Shown: positions 9,868 to 18,924 of the stretch, in pieces
How the letters are laid out: each line of letters starts with the position of its first letter
How positions within the stretch are numbered: the first letter of the stretch is position 1
NCBI GenBank assembly: GCA_015478945.1
Contig: JABUQX010002889.1
Location: 1-21,320, forward strand
DNA length: 21,320 nucleotides
Direction of reading: 5' to 3'
Source: Trachelipus rathkii
Taxonomy: Eukaryota; Arthropoda; Malacostraca; Isopoda; Trachelipodidae
Notes under the pieces: model-generated
Database searches by the model: none
What the model was told of the DNA's origin: nothing
The model's input: the letters and a program-made list of their open reading frames with translations, nothing else
Made by a program: the position numbers and the translations under genes

Positions 9868-10449
9868 GCATTATCTATTATTTATGGTGTCATGATTTTT
9901 GTGGTAATTTGACTGCCTCAACATTACACTTCTTACATAATAATCTATGATGATGGAGTTTGAATACTGAAAATTTCTCTTTGTATAAAACAGTCGGGGG
10001 AGTATAACTTTGTATCCAGAAAATGTTTGAATTCCATCTGGCCGATTCACTTTCCTCACAACACACTTTTCACCTGCAGCTTTTATTTCAATGTTTTTTA
10101 AACCAGTTTGCCCTTAAACCTGCATCTTGCGCTCTTATTAATATTCTTTCTTCCTCAAATCGTAGGAATCACTTTGATATTACTTCAACTGTTCTTTCTT
10201 TTCTGATAAATTCATTATCAAGTACTTCTTTAAAATGCTTAGAGAGTTTATACTTTCTCCATCGATTTTCATGGTTTTCCATTTCTTTTTTACAATGCTT
10301 TTATTTTCTCAATTTAAATTTTTGTATTTCTTTATTTTCCAATTCTTCCCCAACTATCGTTTCAACTGAGTATTCTTCAAAATACTCTTGAAACCTTCTT
10401 ATGATTAATATCGTGGTCGGCTTCATCTCCACATGACTCAACCAACTCG
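9868..10449 (-). pseudogene. Linker and Cys/His region of LINE copy B
   Basis: Across three frames the minus strand gives DNEFIRKERTVEVISKWF (near 10180-10240), RAQDAGLRANWFKKH (10088-10133) and GEKCVVRKVN (near 10034-10065). These match the region between thumb and endonuclease in this LINE class, where a block of the type I-A-A-Q-D-x-A-L-R-T precedes a C-x-x-C...H...C metal-binding motif. Here the cysteines are only partly kept (CVVRK in place of C-x-x-C), and a 62-codon frame (9871-10059) continues with YKVILPRLFYTKRNF, resembling the segment after the metal-binding motif. Its role in the family is thought to be nucleic-acid binding. Evidence is motif resemblance only. Confidence 0.55.
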
Positions 10450-11113
10450 TTTATTTACTTTATTTTCCCTTCAAAAATTCACTTAATCCTACTATTTCTT
10501 TCTATTCAATTTCATCGATCATAAACACTTCCATCCCTCTCTATTCTTTTGGGATATACATCCTTGCCATGCATTGGTTTTTATAAATTATTTTGTGGGC
10601 ATGTAGTAATTTCCTAGTCCTGATATCTAGCCCATTTATTTCACGCTACCACTCTATGATACCAAAATCAACGTTATGATACCAAAAACACCTTAATTTT
10701 CAATTTTATTTATCGGTCTTCAATATTAATTTTAGTCTGCCAATATATTCTTTCCTTCTTATTTTTCATGATGTCATTCTCTCTTTTATTCGATTTCTCT
10801 ATGCAAGTATATTTATAGGTTGCATCAGGATTTAACTCTTTATTTCAGTTTCCTTAATAATATTTCCAGTGTCTACTTTCATTTCATTTTTCAATTGCAC
10901 AAAGGTTCACTTTTCGAGTCTGAATTCCATTCCTGTGTCATCTGTGAATGTTTTCACTACTCTAACCTGCCTTTCAGTTTCTTCCCTCTTTGGTGAGTAT
11001 AGTTTTAGATCATCCATATAGAACAGGTGCGATTTTTTTTTTTTTTGCTGTTGTTGTGGTTTTTGTATTCCTTGAAGGGTAAGAAGCATCCGCCTGCAGG
11101 AAATGCACCACAC
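10450..11113 (-). pseudogene. Reverse transcriptase palm and thumb fragment of LINE copy B
   Basis: A 68-codon minus-strand frame contains SHLFYMDDLKLYSPKREE, with the catalytic YMDD box at 11009-11020, followed by FTDDTGMEFRLEK. This is the arrangement of reverse transcriptase motif C and the next block in R4/Dong-like LINEs. After a frame change, peptides such as NPDATYKYLGIE (weak) and, near 10530-10602, HKIIYKNQCMARMYIP follow. The latter corresponds to the conserved thumb block ending in a P-R/K-x-x-G-G motif. The two aspartates of the YMDD box are intact, but frame breaks before and after make the protein non-functional as read. In an active element it would copy the element RNA at the nicked target. 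Confidence 0.7.
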
Positions 11114-11482
11114 AACCTGTTACCATGAACTGGAGTTGCTGGTCTCTTCTTCAAACCATTTTCTTATTTTTCTCGAAACGAGGCGTTAGATCTTTTTTGA
11201 TGGTTTCAGTAGACTGTGGTCAGCATTCCACCAACCTGACAGCCTACTTAATAGGTCTCTTTTTCGTAGGATCTTTTCTTATCATGTTTGCTTGGAGATG
11301 GTGTAAACGCTCCGAAGAGCTCCATCCCTCTCACATCCCTACGGCAATGAGGTGGGGCCGGCACCAGGTCTTTCCTGGCAAATATTTCTATTTAATGTTT
11401 TGTTTTTCACTCTTGTTTCTTTGCTCTAGGACACTGAAGGACAATATATCCTCCTGCCAAACAGTGTCAATATTTTGAAGTA

Positions 11483-11620
11483 TAAGCATGTATCTTTTTA
11501 AATCTCCTTTCCCATTACATTTTTAGGTGCAAACAGAACGTTTAAATAACTTTAAATTTTCATGATTTAACAAATGAATTTTTAAGCTTTGTTTATAATT
11601 ACATTCATAACATTAAGTAA
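11483..11620. repeat. One to two monomers of the 87-bp satellite
   Basis: AAGCATGTATCTTTTTAAAT at 11485 followed by GCAAACAGAACGTTTAAATA at 11529 and CAAATGAATTTTTAAGC at 11571 reproduce, in order, the landmarks of the array at 14800-15975 (AAGCATGTGTGTTTTTTAAA, GCACTCAGAACATTTAAATA, CAAGTGAATTTTTAGC). The segment lies between the two REL-endonuclease LINE copies, directly 3' of copy A. Confidence 0.65.
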
Positions 11621-11779
11621 CTAATTTTTTCACCCTTTTAAGGGATTATTAATATATCTATAGACCTTAGGTGTCCGTGGTCAAACCTTGAACATAAGAA
11701 TATTCAAATTATTTTTAACCATATCCTAGCAATCGTAAAATTGGCAATACGCTCTTTTTTTTTTACAATCATTTAAGCC

Positions 11780-12075
11780 AGTTCTAATGTGCTGATGCGA
11801 TACTGAAGCTTCTCCCGATGTTTATCACAAGAAAAACTTCTTTTACCACCCGTATTTCCAACTACATGGGATCACGCACAAAATCGTGTTCCCACAATTC
11901 TCTTAATTTCGGTTGTTGGAGCTTTGATATTGTTATTTCCTTTTCCCTTTAAAATGTACACTATGTTGTAATCATTTGAGACTTCACCACCTCTTTTAAT
12001 AATAGGCACTTCTTGCTGCCCTCTTATTTCCTTGACTACGATGTCCGGCCTATTGTGGGTGACTGGGTTTAACAT
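11780..12075 (-). pseudogene. Restriction-like endonuclease domain of LINE copy A
   Basis: A 67-codon minus-strand frame starts near 12075 and contains HNRPDIVVKE at 12028-12057, the R-P-D-I motif of the PD-(D/E)XK-type endonuclease in this LINE class. It continues with GEVSNDYNIV, matching the strand of the type V-S-V-P-x-D-x-N-I-V, and TEIKRIVGTR, matching the E-I-x-R-x-W helix with the tryptophan replaced by valine. After a frame change, SHVVGNTGGKRSF parallels the V-V-x-G-A-x-G strand, and LQYRISTLEL the helix after it. In family terms this domain nicks the target site. Together with copy B it shows that the family kept the C-terminal endonuclease. Confidence 0.7.
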
Positions 12076-12329
12076 TCTTGGGAATAATGGGAATCAATAA
12101 ACAGCGAACCTCCTTCGTTTCTTCTATTTCGGGGGAGTTTTTTTCCGTATTGACCCGCTTTTGTCTTGATCGTTACTTTTGGCACAATTTTAAAGTGAAT
12201 TAATATCCTGCGATGGGTTTATGGTCAGCTCTAGTATACTTGTGGATACTCTTATAGGTATGATAAAATGTAAAGGAACAAACAATTGTAAGGGAGAAGT
12301 ATTAATTTATGTATTGAGGTGATGTTTCT

Positions 12330-12860
12330 TCTTTTCAATATGTTTCTTATGATCTGTTATCCGGATTGTTCGGTCTTGAGCGGCAATAATCACTTTCTTC
12401 TTCTGTTTTATTCCTTGTTGAAATCAAAATTTCCATATATCCTTTAATTCCTTTCGTTTTTATGAATTAATTCTTGTATCCTCTGCTCATTGCTTGTTTC
12501 CTCTACCTTCCGACTTTATCTTCCTCTCTGCCTTCAAAATTAAGTCGATTCTTTTTCTAGTTCTTTTTCCTTTTTGCGTTTGTTTCTTCCTACCCTTGTG
12601 CTTGCTGCTTCTAATGTTTTTCGTTTTTCATGCAATTCGGTTTTCTTTTTTTTATTAGCGTAAGTTGTTTTGTTGCCTTGCCCCACCTTTCATGTTGAGT
12701 ACACCCATTTGGAGTTATTTTATTCCGAGCTCTCCAGTATCGGGACCCATCCCTAATTTACTCTCTTTTTGTGTAATAATGTAATATTAATCCACCAACC
12801 CAATGCCTCCTCCTCTGCGTTCTGGGGTAGTCTAGAAAGAAATTTCTTTTCCTATTATCA
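12330..12860 (-). pseudogene. RT thumb end and linker of LINE copy A
   Basis: Near 12790-12860 the minus strand reads IAHKMIIGKEISF and, after an in-frame stop, TPERRGGGIGLVD. This corresponds to the thumb block H-K-M...P-R-x-x-G-G-x-G-L-V of the family and is parallel to HKIIYKNQCMARMYIP in copy B. The block between is A-rich and K/E/N-rich in all frames and not confidently aligned. Near 12337-12396 the frame gives VIIAAQDRTIRITDHKKHIE, the I-A-A-Q-D linker block. Expected cysteines after it are not clear. Stops interrupt all frames. Confidence 0.55.
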
Positions 12861-14055
12861 TTTTGTGGGCAATTTGATTTTCTCGGTTTTTAATTATCAA
12901 TCTTTGTAAGGTCTTCCTGAACACAATTTTACTCCACACTTGTCAAGGATGCAGGTAACAGCTTAATGTCTTGATGAACTTCTGATTTTTTATCCCAGAC
13001 TGCAAGGGTCCTTTTAAATATCAGCTTTTGGGTTGTCATATAAATATTCTCCTTTCTAGTTTCTCTTTCCATAACTTATGTTTTCACCTTCTCCCGTGCC
13101 CCACTTACTAGATTTTATAGATATTTTTCTTGCTAAAGTTGCTTGTGTGGTACGTCCTACGTGATGTTCTGATTTCCCCGTTTTCTCCCTTTCCCGAGTA
13201 AGGAAAGCACGAATTTTTACAAACTAAAACTTTCATAACATATAATCTCAGAGATCATCCTTCACTACCTCACCTGTTATCTCTAGTAATTCTTTTGTTA
13301 TTTTTAATTAATATTGGATTCAACTCAGAGGGTTAATGGCCAAAATGAAAGAGCCAGTGTGCATGAACGAATTCCCAAACGGAAAGATAAGCCTCTTTTA
13401 GTAGATTTTTCCGACTTCAATCAAGCCCCTTTTATATTATTGTTTTTCCAAAATTGGAACTCCATGCGTCCATTCCTTCCTTTTAATAAAGTCAACATAT
13501 TTTTTTTATATTATTTTGTGAAATTTTAAACACTATCTTAATCAAAGCAATTGGAAAACAGGTGCAAATGCCTTCGTGGTATAATAATTTATCCAGGTTC
13601 AAATGCCTTTAGATGTTTCAGTTTCTTCTATATTGTATGCTTTTGTTTTGTTGATTATAATAATTGGCTTTGTGCCCTACTATTATCTGAAGCAACTTTT
13701 TCTGTTCTTCGGTTTAATTACTTTTATCGTTCTGACATTGTTGTATATTCCTGGCCGGTGCGTCGGCTGATGTGACTTTTGTAAATATGGTAGGATTAAA
13801 CTGTTAGGTTCTGTATTTTGTTTGGAATTTTAGTTTCGTCAGCATTTTGGGTATGAGGTTAGTTGCTCCGTATTGGTCACATCCTGGAATGGCTCTCTTC
13901 TTTATCAATTTCTTCTATAAATTTTTGTTAGGGGGGCTGAAAAGTACTGTGACCTTCTTTAACCAGACATTCTGGACCCTTTATCAAGTCCAGCGTGTGG
14001 CGGGGGATTTCTTACAACTGAATATTACTGTGGGAGAAACCTTAATTAATTATTA
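12861..14055. other. T-rich unassigned stretch with three short plus-strand frames
   Basis: 12861-13250 may be the degraded upstream part of LINE copy A but shows no motif I can place. On the plus strand, frames at 13314-13529, 13551-13775 and 13847-14062 (71-74 codons each) follow one another. The first two share a frame, separated by stops. Their peptides are F/I/L/C-rich and match nothing I recognise. Composition at 13850-14040 is more balanced than its surroundings. A broken coding region is possible but not supported. The sequence CCCGAGTAAGGAAAG near 13194 resembles the LINE tails at 8594 and 9216 in opposite orientation, but the similarity is short. Confidence 0.3.
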
Positions 14056-14268
14056 CAAATAAACTAAATATATTTTTGAATAAAAAAAATCAAATTATAC
14101 CTTTAATATATAATTAACTTAATTATATTAATAATAATAAATAAGTATAATGATAAAAATAATAATACATATAAAATAACTAATAAATATATAATTAATA
14201 ATATAATCAATAATAATAAAAATAGATAATAAGTAATAGAAAACGAATAAAAATATTACCAAGTATAA
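14056..14268. repeat. A/T-only simple sequence, TAA-rich
   Basis: The stretch consists almost only of A and T with many ATAATA, TAATAA and AAATA units and a few isolated C or G bases. It separates the unassigned stretch at 13850-14040 from mixed sequence beyond 14270. Confidence 0.75.
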
Positions 14269-14269
14269 A

Positions 14270-14799
14270 TATTTCCGAACCGTAATGGTTTATCCTTTTC
14301 GTATTGTTTTCTTTTTGAGGCCGAATTTGTAACTCTACTGCTTTTCCTTATAGAACTCAAGCTACGTAAATAACCAAGTTTGGGCTGGACCCTACACTCC
14401 AGCCCGCCTTACGCAAATAAGAGTTTTAATATTTTTATCAAATATGTATTTAGTAAATGTAATGATATTTTTAAAATGTTTATTTATACGAATTTACATA
14501 TAACTGTGTTTGAACAGTTTAAGTTTTTTAAAACTTATTTACAATAATCAAAAAATTCCCATTATCCAGGTGCTTTCCTAATTATGATTCACGAGGACTT
14601 GCTTTATTGCTTTTTGACTTATTCTCTCCAATAATTCCATTTATATAATATCTCTTATTATGCAGACATTTATCATTCTTCCTTCATTCGTTTTTATTGT
14701 TTTGTCTTTCATTTCCCATAGAGTGGTTTTCCAAAATCTTTCAATCTCTTCTTTTCTTGTTTTTGGATATATATAAAATATTAATATCATTTTGTTTCT
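14270..14799. other. Intergenic DNA with one GC-rich hairpin
   Basis: No gene was found. A hairpin with stem GGGCTGGA (14382-14389) and TCCAGCCC (14398-14405) and loop CCCTACAC stands out in AT-rich DNA. It is flanked by similar sequences TACGTAAATAA (14363) and TACGCAAATAA (14410) in direct orientation. The T-rich stretch 14640-14800 leads into the satellite array. Confidence 0.45.
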
Positions 14800-15975
14800 T
14801 TTTTTTTTCATGGAATGTGAGCATAATGAAAATTGTTAAGCTTGTTGTATAATTAACAGTTCAGTTTGCACTCAGACAGTTTAATAACTTACATTTTCAT
14901 GTTTTACGCAAGTGAATTTTAGCTTCTTTTTCTCGGTTTACATTTCTAACTGCACTCAAGGACACTTTTAACTTTTGGTATTTAGGTTGCTTAAGCATGT
15001 GGTACATCTAAGTTTCCTTTCAGTAGTGCTTTTCATAGCTGCCAGCTCAGAAACAACTTAAATAACTTTTATTTGAATGAAGTATGTGGCTATTTTAAAT
15101 CGCCTTCCCGGATTACAATTCTATATGTGCAATTAAACACTTAATACTACTTAGTATTTTAGATTTGAATAACATGTGTGTTCTTTAAGCTTCTTTACTG
15201 AGTTACATTCATAGTTTGCATCAAAGACAAATTATATAATATTTTGTATTAGATGTATTAATAAGGCAACGTGGGTTTTTTTAATATCACATTTTCGTCT
15301 TACAGTTCATTAGGTGCCAATTCTCAGTCATTTTAATAGCTTTGTGATTATATGTTTAAGCCAATGGTGTTTTTTAAAGACCTCTTTTTGCATTACATTG
15401 ATAGTTGCACTCAGAACATTTAATAAAACTTCTGTATTTAGATGTAGTAAGCATGGTGTTTTTTAAAGACCCTTTTTTCTCATTAACATTCAAAGTTTTG
15501 CACTCAAAACATTTTAAATATTTTACATTCAATGTTTAGGCAAGTGAATTAAGATATCTTGTATTATAACCAGCAACACTGAACAAACTTATAACTATGA
15601 TGTAGGCTGCCTATAAGCATGTGTGTTTTTAAATACCCTTTCTGATTACACTCAAAATTTGCACTCAGAACATTTAAAATAATTAGTAAATTTTTAGATG
15701 AATAACATGTTCTTTTAGGTTTCTTTTGATAAGCGTCATAGTTTCACTCAGAACATTTACAACTTTAGAACTATCATTTTTTAGCAAAATGAATTTTTTA
15801 TGTCCTCTTTTTCCAGGTTAACATTCATTAGCTGTACAGGAACATTAAACAATTTAAATTGGTGTGTTAGAAAATCCTTTTTAGGTATGCTTTCACAATT
15901 ACATTCATAACTGCAATGTGCACATTGGAACATTCTTATTGTGTGTGGGTTTTTTTTAATGACTTTTTCAACTCC
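14800..15975. repeat. Tandem satellite array, unit about 87 bp
   Basis: A consensus anchor GCACTCAGAACATTTAA recurs, diverged, near 14868, 14952, 15041, 15129, 15218, 15316, 15407, 15500, 15573, 15661, 15744, 15833 and 15913. That is 13 anchors over 1045 bases, mean spacing 87. Between anchors lie AAGCATGTGTGTTTTTTAAA, a T/C-rich stretch and ATTACATTCATAG. Some units instead carry CAAGTGAATTTTTAGCTTC (after anchors 14868, 15500 and 15744), so at least two monomer types are mixed. Monomers are diverged by many substitutions and indels, indicating an old array. No coding content. Fragments of the same repeat occur at 9421-9480 and 11483-11620. Confidence 0.8.
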
Positions 15976-16333
15976 ATCTTCTGTTTGTTTGAAAGTAAAA
16001 TTTACAAAATCGCAACTGACGTTTTTCTCACGAGGGACTCTTTTCTAATTCTTTGATTACTGGTGTTACTTGGACGTTTGAGGTCTTTATTTGGAAGTAA
16101 CTTTTCATTTGTAAAGGAACTTTGTATTCGACTAAAGCACATAATACCTGAATATCTTTGTTTCCAGAGATAACACCTGCAATTGTTGTGGGTGCGCATA
16201 AAATACTAAAACTGTACTTTTTTAAGAATACGTAAATTAATATATCAAATATTAACGCCTCGTGGGTAGGAGGACTGACTCCGCCGCCTCTCAATGCGAG
16301 CAGGAAACGCCTTGGTTCATCCTCCGAGTAGAA
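15976..16333. other. Unassigned sequence between satellite and SINE
   Basis: A 153-codon minus-strand open frame (16028-16489) covers this stretch, but its first third is antisense to the SINE at 16334-16502 and includes poly-C tracts. The rest translates to a peptide with segments such as RGGGVSPPTHEALIFDILIY and NKDIQVLCALVEYKVPLQMK. I recognise no family. The part at 16250-16333 is GC-richer than its surroundings. It could be a fragment of an unknown element; I do not call a gene. Confidence 0.3.
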
Positions 16334-16502
16334 GTCTGAGTTTATCTTCCTGGGGCAAAGAATTAACGTCGGCGCGAAACACTGGGTGGCCGACAAGATT
16401 GGGATAAAAGCCCCCCCCCCCCGGGCCTTGGGTCCATTTCCATAAAATTCCCCCCCCCTGTTACCTCTGAGAAGGGGGAATAAAGCCACGTTTAAAAGAA
16501 AG
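16334..16502 (+). mobile_element. tRNA-like SINE, copy 1
   Basis: The block from GAGTTTATCTTCCTGGGGCA (16339) through GCGAAACACTGGGTGG (16374) and GGGATAAAAG (16391) to GGGGGAATAAAGCCACGTTT (16475) aligns, in order and with indels, with the reverse complement of 18925-19080. Two poly-C tracts (about 16411-16422 and 16451-16459) are expansions or sequencing errors relative to the other copy. No open frame is expected. The tRNA-like promoter boxes are better seen in the other copy. Confidence 0.6.
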
Positions 16503-16904
16503 TTTTTATATTCTTTTTAAAGTGCATTCATATTTACATCTAATTAACTATTTAATTTTTCAATGCATTGTTATCCATTGTTACTTACTTTATGAGATTT
16601 AAATTTACATTTAAATAAATCAAAATTATTAACAATTCATTATTGCATTTCCTATGAGTGCAATCCATATGGCCAAAACATTTTAATACATCACCTTACC
16701 TTTAATTGCCCAACTCAACGTATGGAGAGCGGACTTGTCCAAGAAATTTCGACCGTACCGCAAGACTCACACCCAGAGATGCATAAAGACTTGACCCCGA
16801 CCAAACGAGGTCAGTTGGAAGAGTCCAGTTTCGGGTGGGTATAGTGTTGTCTTGGGTTAGGGAAGAAGATTCATCTTTGGCGTTGGGGCAATTATTTATT
16901 TAAC
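16503..16904. other. Intergenic DNA, AT-rich then balanced
   Basis: 16503-16715 is AT-rich. 16716-16890 is near balanced in base composition and not similar to any other part of the window that I noticed. No coding frame or RNA fold could be supported. Confidence 0.4.
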
Positions 16905-17110
16905 ACTTTGTATACTTAGGGAGGGTGGTCCCACGAGCTTTGAGGACGTGAACAGTGGAATGGGGTATTATTCACACCTTGCATTCTTGGAGGTGGGTGT
17001 GCCATAGCTAAGAACGTGAACAGTAGTGGGGTATCTATTCCAGCCCTGCTTCTTTGGGGGAAAGGTGGTGATAGACCTGAGACGTGAACAGTGAATGGGT
17101 AGTTTTTGCA
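16905..17110. repeat. Minisatellite, three units of about 68 bp
   Basis: The core GACGTGAACAGTG (or close variants) occurs at 16945, 17012 and 17081, spacings 67 and 69. Each core is followed by a GTGGGGTA- or AATGGGTA-like string and preceded by a G-rich GGAGG, GGTGG or GGTGGTG segment. The plus strand is G-rich. The minus-strand open frame across it (16916-17128) only reflects the repeat. Confidence 0.7.
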
Positions 17111-18099
17111 AGTTAGAGATTTATTCACTTTATTGCTATCTTCAACATTAACTTCTAATCTATTTCGATGTTGAAGTTGCGAGATGAATTTCCGCTATTA
17201 ACAATTGAACATATTATTATCTCTGATTGATTTTTTTAAAAATATATCACATATTTATCTCACGCGATAAGTGATTCCCCCCTTTTTTCCCTTCCTTTCC
17301 TAAGGGGGTTTTTTTTAGTTGTTTATCACGCTTAGTTTGAAGAACTTTTTTCTTCCCCGGTAGGAACGTTTTGGTGAAATTGTGGAGCATAAGAATCTTT
17401 TAATTCATTTAATATGCAGACTTAATAAATTTTTTAGCCAAAACATGATCCAGGCTGATAGCGTTGATTCCAATATGTCGCCAATGCACTTAGTGTGTTC
17501 TTTGTGATGTGCCTTTTTTAGGTGGAGTAGCGAGTGGAAAATACCTGATATTTGGTAATCATTCTGACCATTGCCAATTCTTTATACTTAAATGTGAGCC
17601 TGTCCCATTCAAGTATTTTAGAATTTTTTACTAATCTTTCCTTTAGCAATTTCCTATTCCCTTAATTCGGCCAAACCCTTTGGTTTTGAAATTCACTCTC
17701 CAATCATACCCAGTATATTGCGAAATATGGCAGTTTATATTTTTTCAATTCCCCATGTAAGCATACTTATATTGGTTATATCATGAGTTGCTACAGACTC
17801 TTGAATAAATTTCCCCTAAAAATGTCAATTTCCATCAGTATATATTTTCCATGTCAAGTGAATTCTTGTTTGCAGGGTAATGTTATTTTGCTTGGCGAAC
17901 TATAATATCAGATTCCTTTGACATCACACGTGGGAATTGGCATTAATGAGTCTTAAGGCTTGGATCATCAGGGTGAATCATTGCAATTTAACTTCCTTGT
18001 ATATGCTCTACTGAACACATATTTGAATCAATTGTTCTTACAAGAATAATGACCTGTTTAACCATTTAATAATTTCAAAATAATTTTAAATTTTTATTT
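17111..18099. other. Intergenic DNA without recognised features
   Basis: Sequence of mixed, moderately AT-rich composition. A small C-run/G-run hairpin is possible at 17276-17307 (CCCCCTT paired with AAGGGGG). No open frame, RNA gene or repeat that I can support. Confidence 0.4.
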
Positions 18100-18300
18100 T
18101 CATAGATTATGTAATACTATCAAAAACCTCAAATAAATATAAAACTCTAAAGAAAACAGCAATCTTTGTCTGTAGTATAACTTCTTGGTCCGATGAATAC
18201 TAAATGAAAATGAATTGGTGATGTTGCAAGATGCCATTTCATTAAATGTCAGTTTATCATCGATTGGTAATCCAATTATTTTAAATTTCATCTTCTATAC
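18100..18300 (-). pseudogene. Possible LINE reverse-transcriptase fragment
   Basis: The minus-strand frame 18100-18291 opens with KFKIIGLPIDDKLTFNEM. That resembles the block after the catalytic motif of Jockey/CR1-type LINE reverse transcriptases, typically (V/I)-K-x-L-G-V-x-x-D-x-K-L-T-F-x-x-H. The following peptide, with RTKKLYYRQRLLFSLEFY, is compatible with the subsequent thumb segment but not convincing. No catalytic motif (Y-x-D-D) was found upstream, so this would be a short isolated remnant. Chance in AT-rich DNA is a real alternative. Confidence 0.25.
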
Positions 18301-18551
18301 ATACAATCCATTTTTTGTTTTATATATACATCCAGATAAATTTTAATGACATCTTGATATACGCTCAATGGAAATAATGTAAATAAGCAAACAATGGTTT
18401 TAGTAGTTCCTATAAAACCTATATCATCGCAGCAACTTAAAAAGGGCAGATATCATAGCTTATCATCTCCGTATTGGTTTTGAATTGAATTTCTTTTTAG
18501 TTTTAAGGTCATAATATAAAATTCTTGTATTATACTTAAGTTCTATATTAT
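18301..18551. other. AT-rich DNA, no feature
   Basis: No motif, open frame or repeat was seen. The right end becomes T-rich and leads into the possible splice acceptor at about 18558-18581. Confidence 0.4.
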
Positions 18552-18581
18552 TTGACTTTCATTAATTTTTTGTTTCTGCAG

Positions 18582-18745
18582 AATCTATGCTGGGGCATGA
18601 ACTTTCTTTTCTTAAATTCAATAACATCTCTAGTAGCCAGCCCACTGGACGGGACATCAGACGCAACAATGCCATTATTTAACTGGCGAACCTCTGGGCC
18701 TGGTCTTCTGAACCTGGCGCAATATCTCGAGGAAGCCCGCTTTTC
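18582..18745 (+). CDS. Candidate internal exon, product unknown
   Basis: A pyrimidine-rich stretch ending TTTTTTGTTTCTGCAG at 18566-18581 is a good splice acceptor, and GTAGGT at 18746-18751 a good donor. They enclose 164 bases of near-balanced composition in an AT-rich setting. Only one of three plus-strand frames is open across the exon. It starts in phase 0 and ends with two bases of a split codon. The peptide includes VASPLDGTSDATMPLFNWRT and GPGLLNLAQYLEEARF. I recognise no domain. The minus strand is also open in one frame here (PEVRQLNNGIVASDVPSS), so the coding strand is not certain. The island abuts a TA microsatellite, as the SINE copy does, so it could instead be an unrecognised repeat. 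No neighbouring exons were found. Confidence 0.25.
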
Positions 18746-18765
18746 GTAGGTTGGAGATGGTATCT

Positions 18766-18874
18766 GTGAATTTATATTATATAATATTTATATATATTAT
18801 TATATATATAAATATATATATTAATATATATATATATAATATATATTTAATAATATAGTATAGATATATATAAA

Positions 18875-18907
<33 letters not shown>

Positions 18908-18924
18908 ATAATATATATATAACT
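18766..18924. repeat. TA microsatellite at the SINE 3' end
   Basis: Interrupted TA dinucleotides with one A run (about 18872-18880). In the orientation of the SINE at 18925-19080 (minus strand) this tract directly follows the element's 3' end, GATAAAGCCCGTTGAAAG then TAGTTATATATA. Confidence 0.85.

Larger units (their letters stand above)
9525..11380 (-). mobile_element. REL-endonuclease LINE (R4/Dong/R2-like), copy B
   Basis: Read on the minus strand from about 11380 to 9525, the element shows in order: a weak upstream portion, the reverse transcriptase palm with YMDD, the RT thumb, a helical linker, a Cys/His-containing segment and a restriction-like endonuclease domain. This order, with the endonuclease at the C-terminus, is that of the older, often site-specific LINE clades (R2, R4, Dong, NeSL). 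Frame changes and stops occur every 50-200 bases, so it cannot be functional as written. The minus strand is A-rich, which explains the T-rich plus strand here. The 5' border is unclear; reading becomes ambiguous beyond about 11380. A second copy lies upstream at 11700-12860 in the same orientation. Confidence 0.7.
11700..12860 (-). mobile_element. REL-endonuclease LINE (R4/Dong/R2-like), copy A
   Basis: This is a second copy of the LINE class at 9525-11380, in the same orientation and immediately upstream on the minus strand. Recognisable from 5' to 3' are an RT thumb end (12790-12850), the IAAQD linker block (12337-12396) and the endonuclease (about 11780-12075). No YMDD box was found further upstream to 13300, so the copy is probably 5'-truncated within the reverse transcriptase. 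Copy A and copy B differ enough in sequence that they are not a recent duplication. Borders are approximate. Confidence 0.65.

Noticed and set aside
10023..10391. 122-codon plus-strand frame
   Set aside because: It is the reverse of the LINE copy B linker; the minus strand carries the recognisable blocks.
11125..11478. 117-codon plus-strand frame with hydrophobic segments resembling a membrane protein
   Set aside because: It lies opposite the upstream part of LINE copy B. No conserved motif was found and the hydrophobicity follows from T-rich sequence.
13140..13230. Third, inverted copy of the LINE tail seen at 8594 and 9216
   Set aside because: Only CCCGAGTAAGGAAAG and a few scattered bases agree; too short to support.
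16028..16489. 153-codon minus-strand frame as a new protein
   Set aside because: Its first third is antisense to a SINE copy and spans poly-C tracts; the rest matches no family I know.
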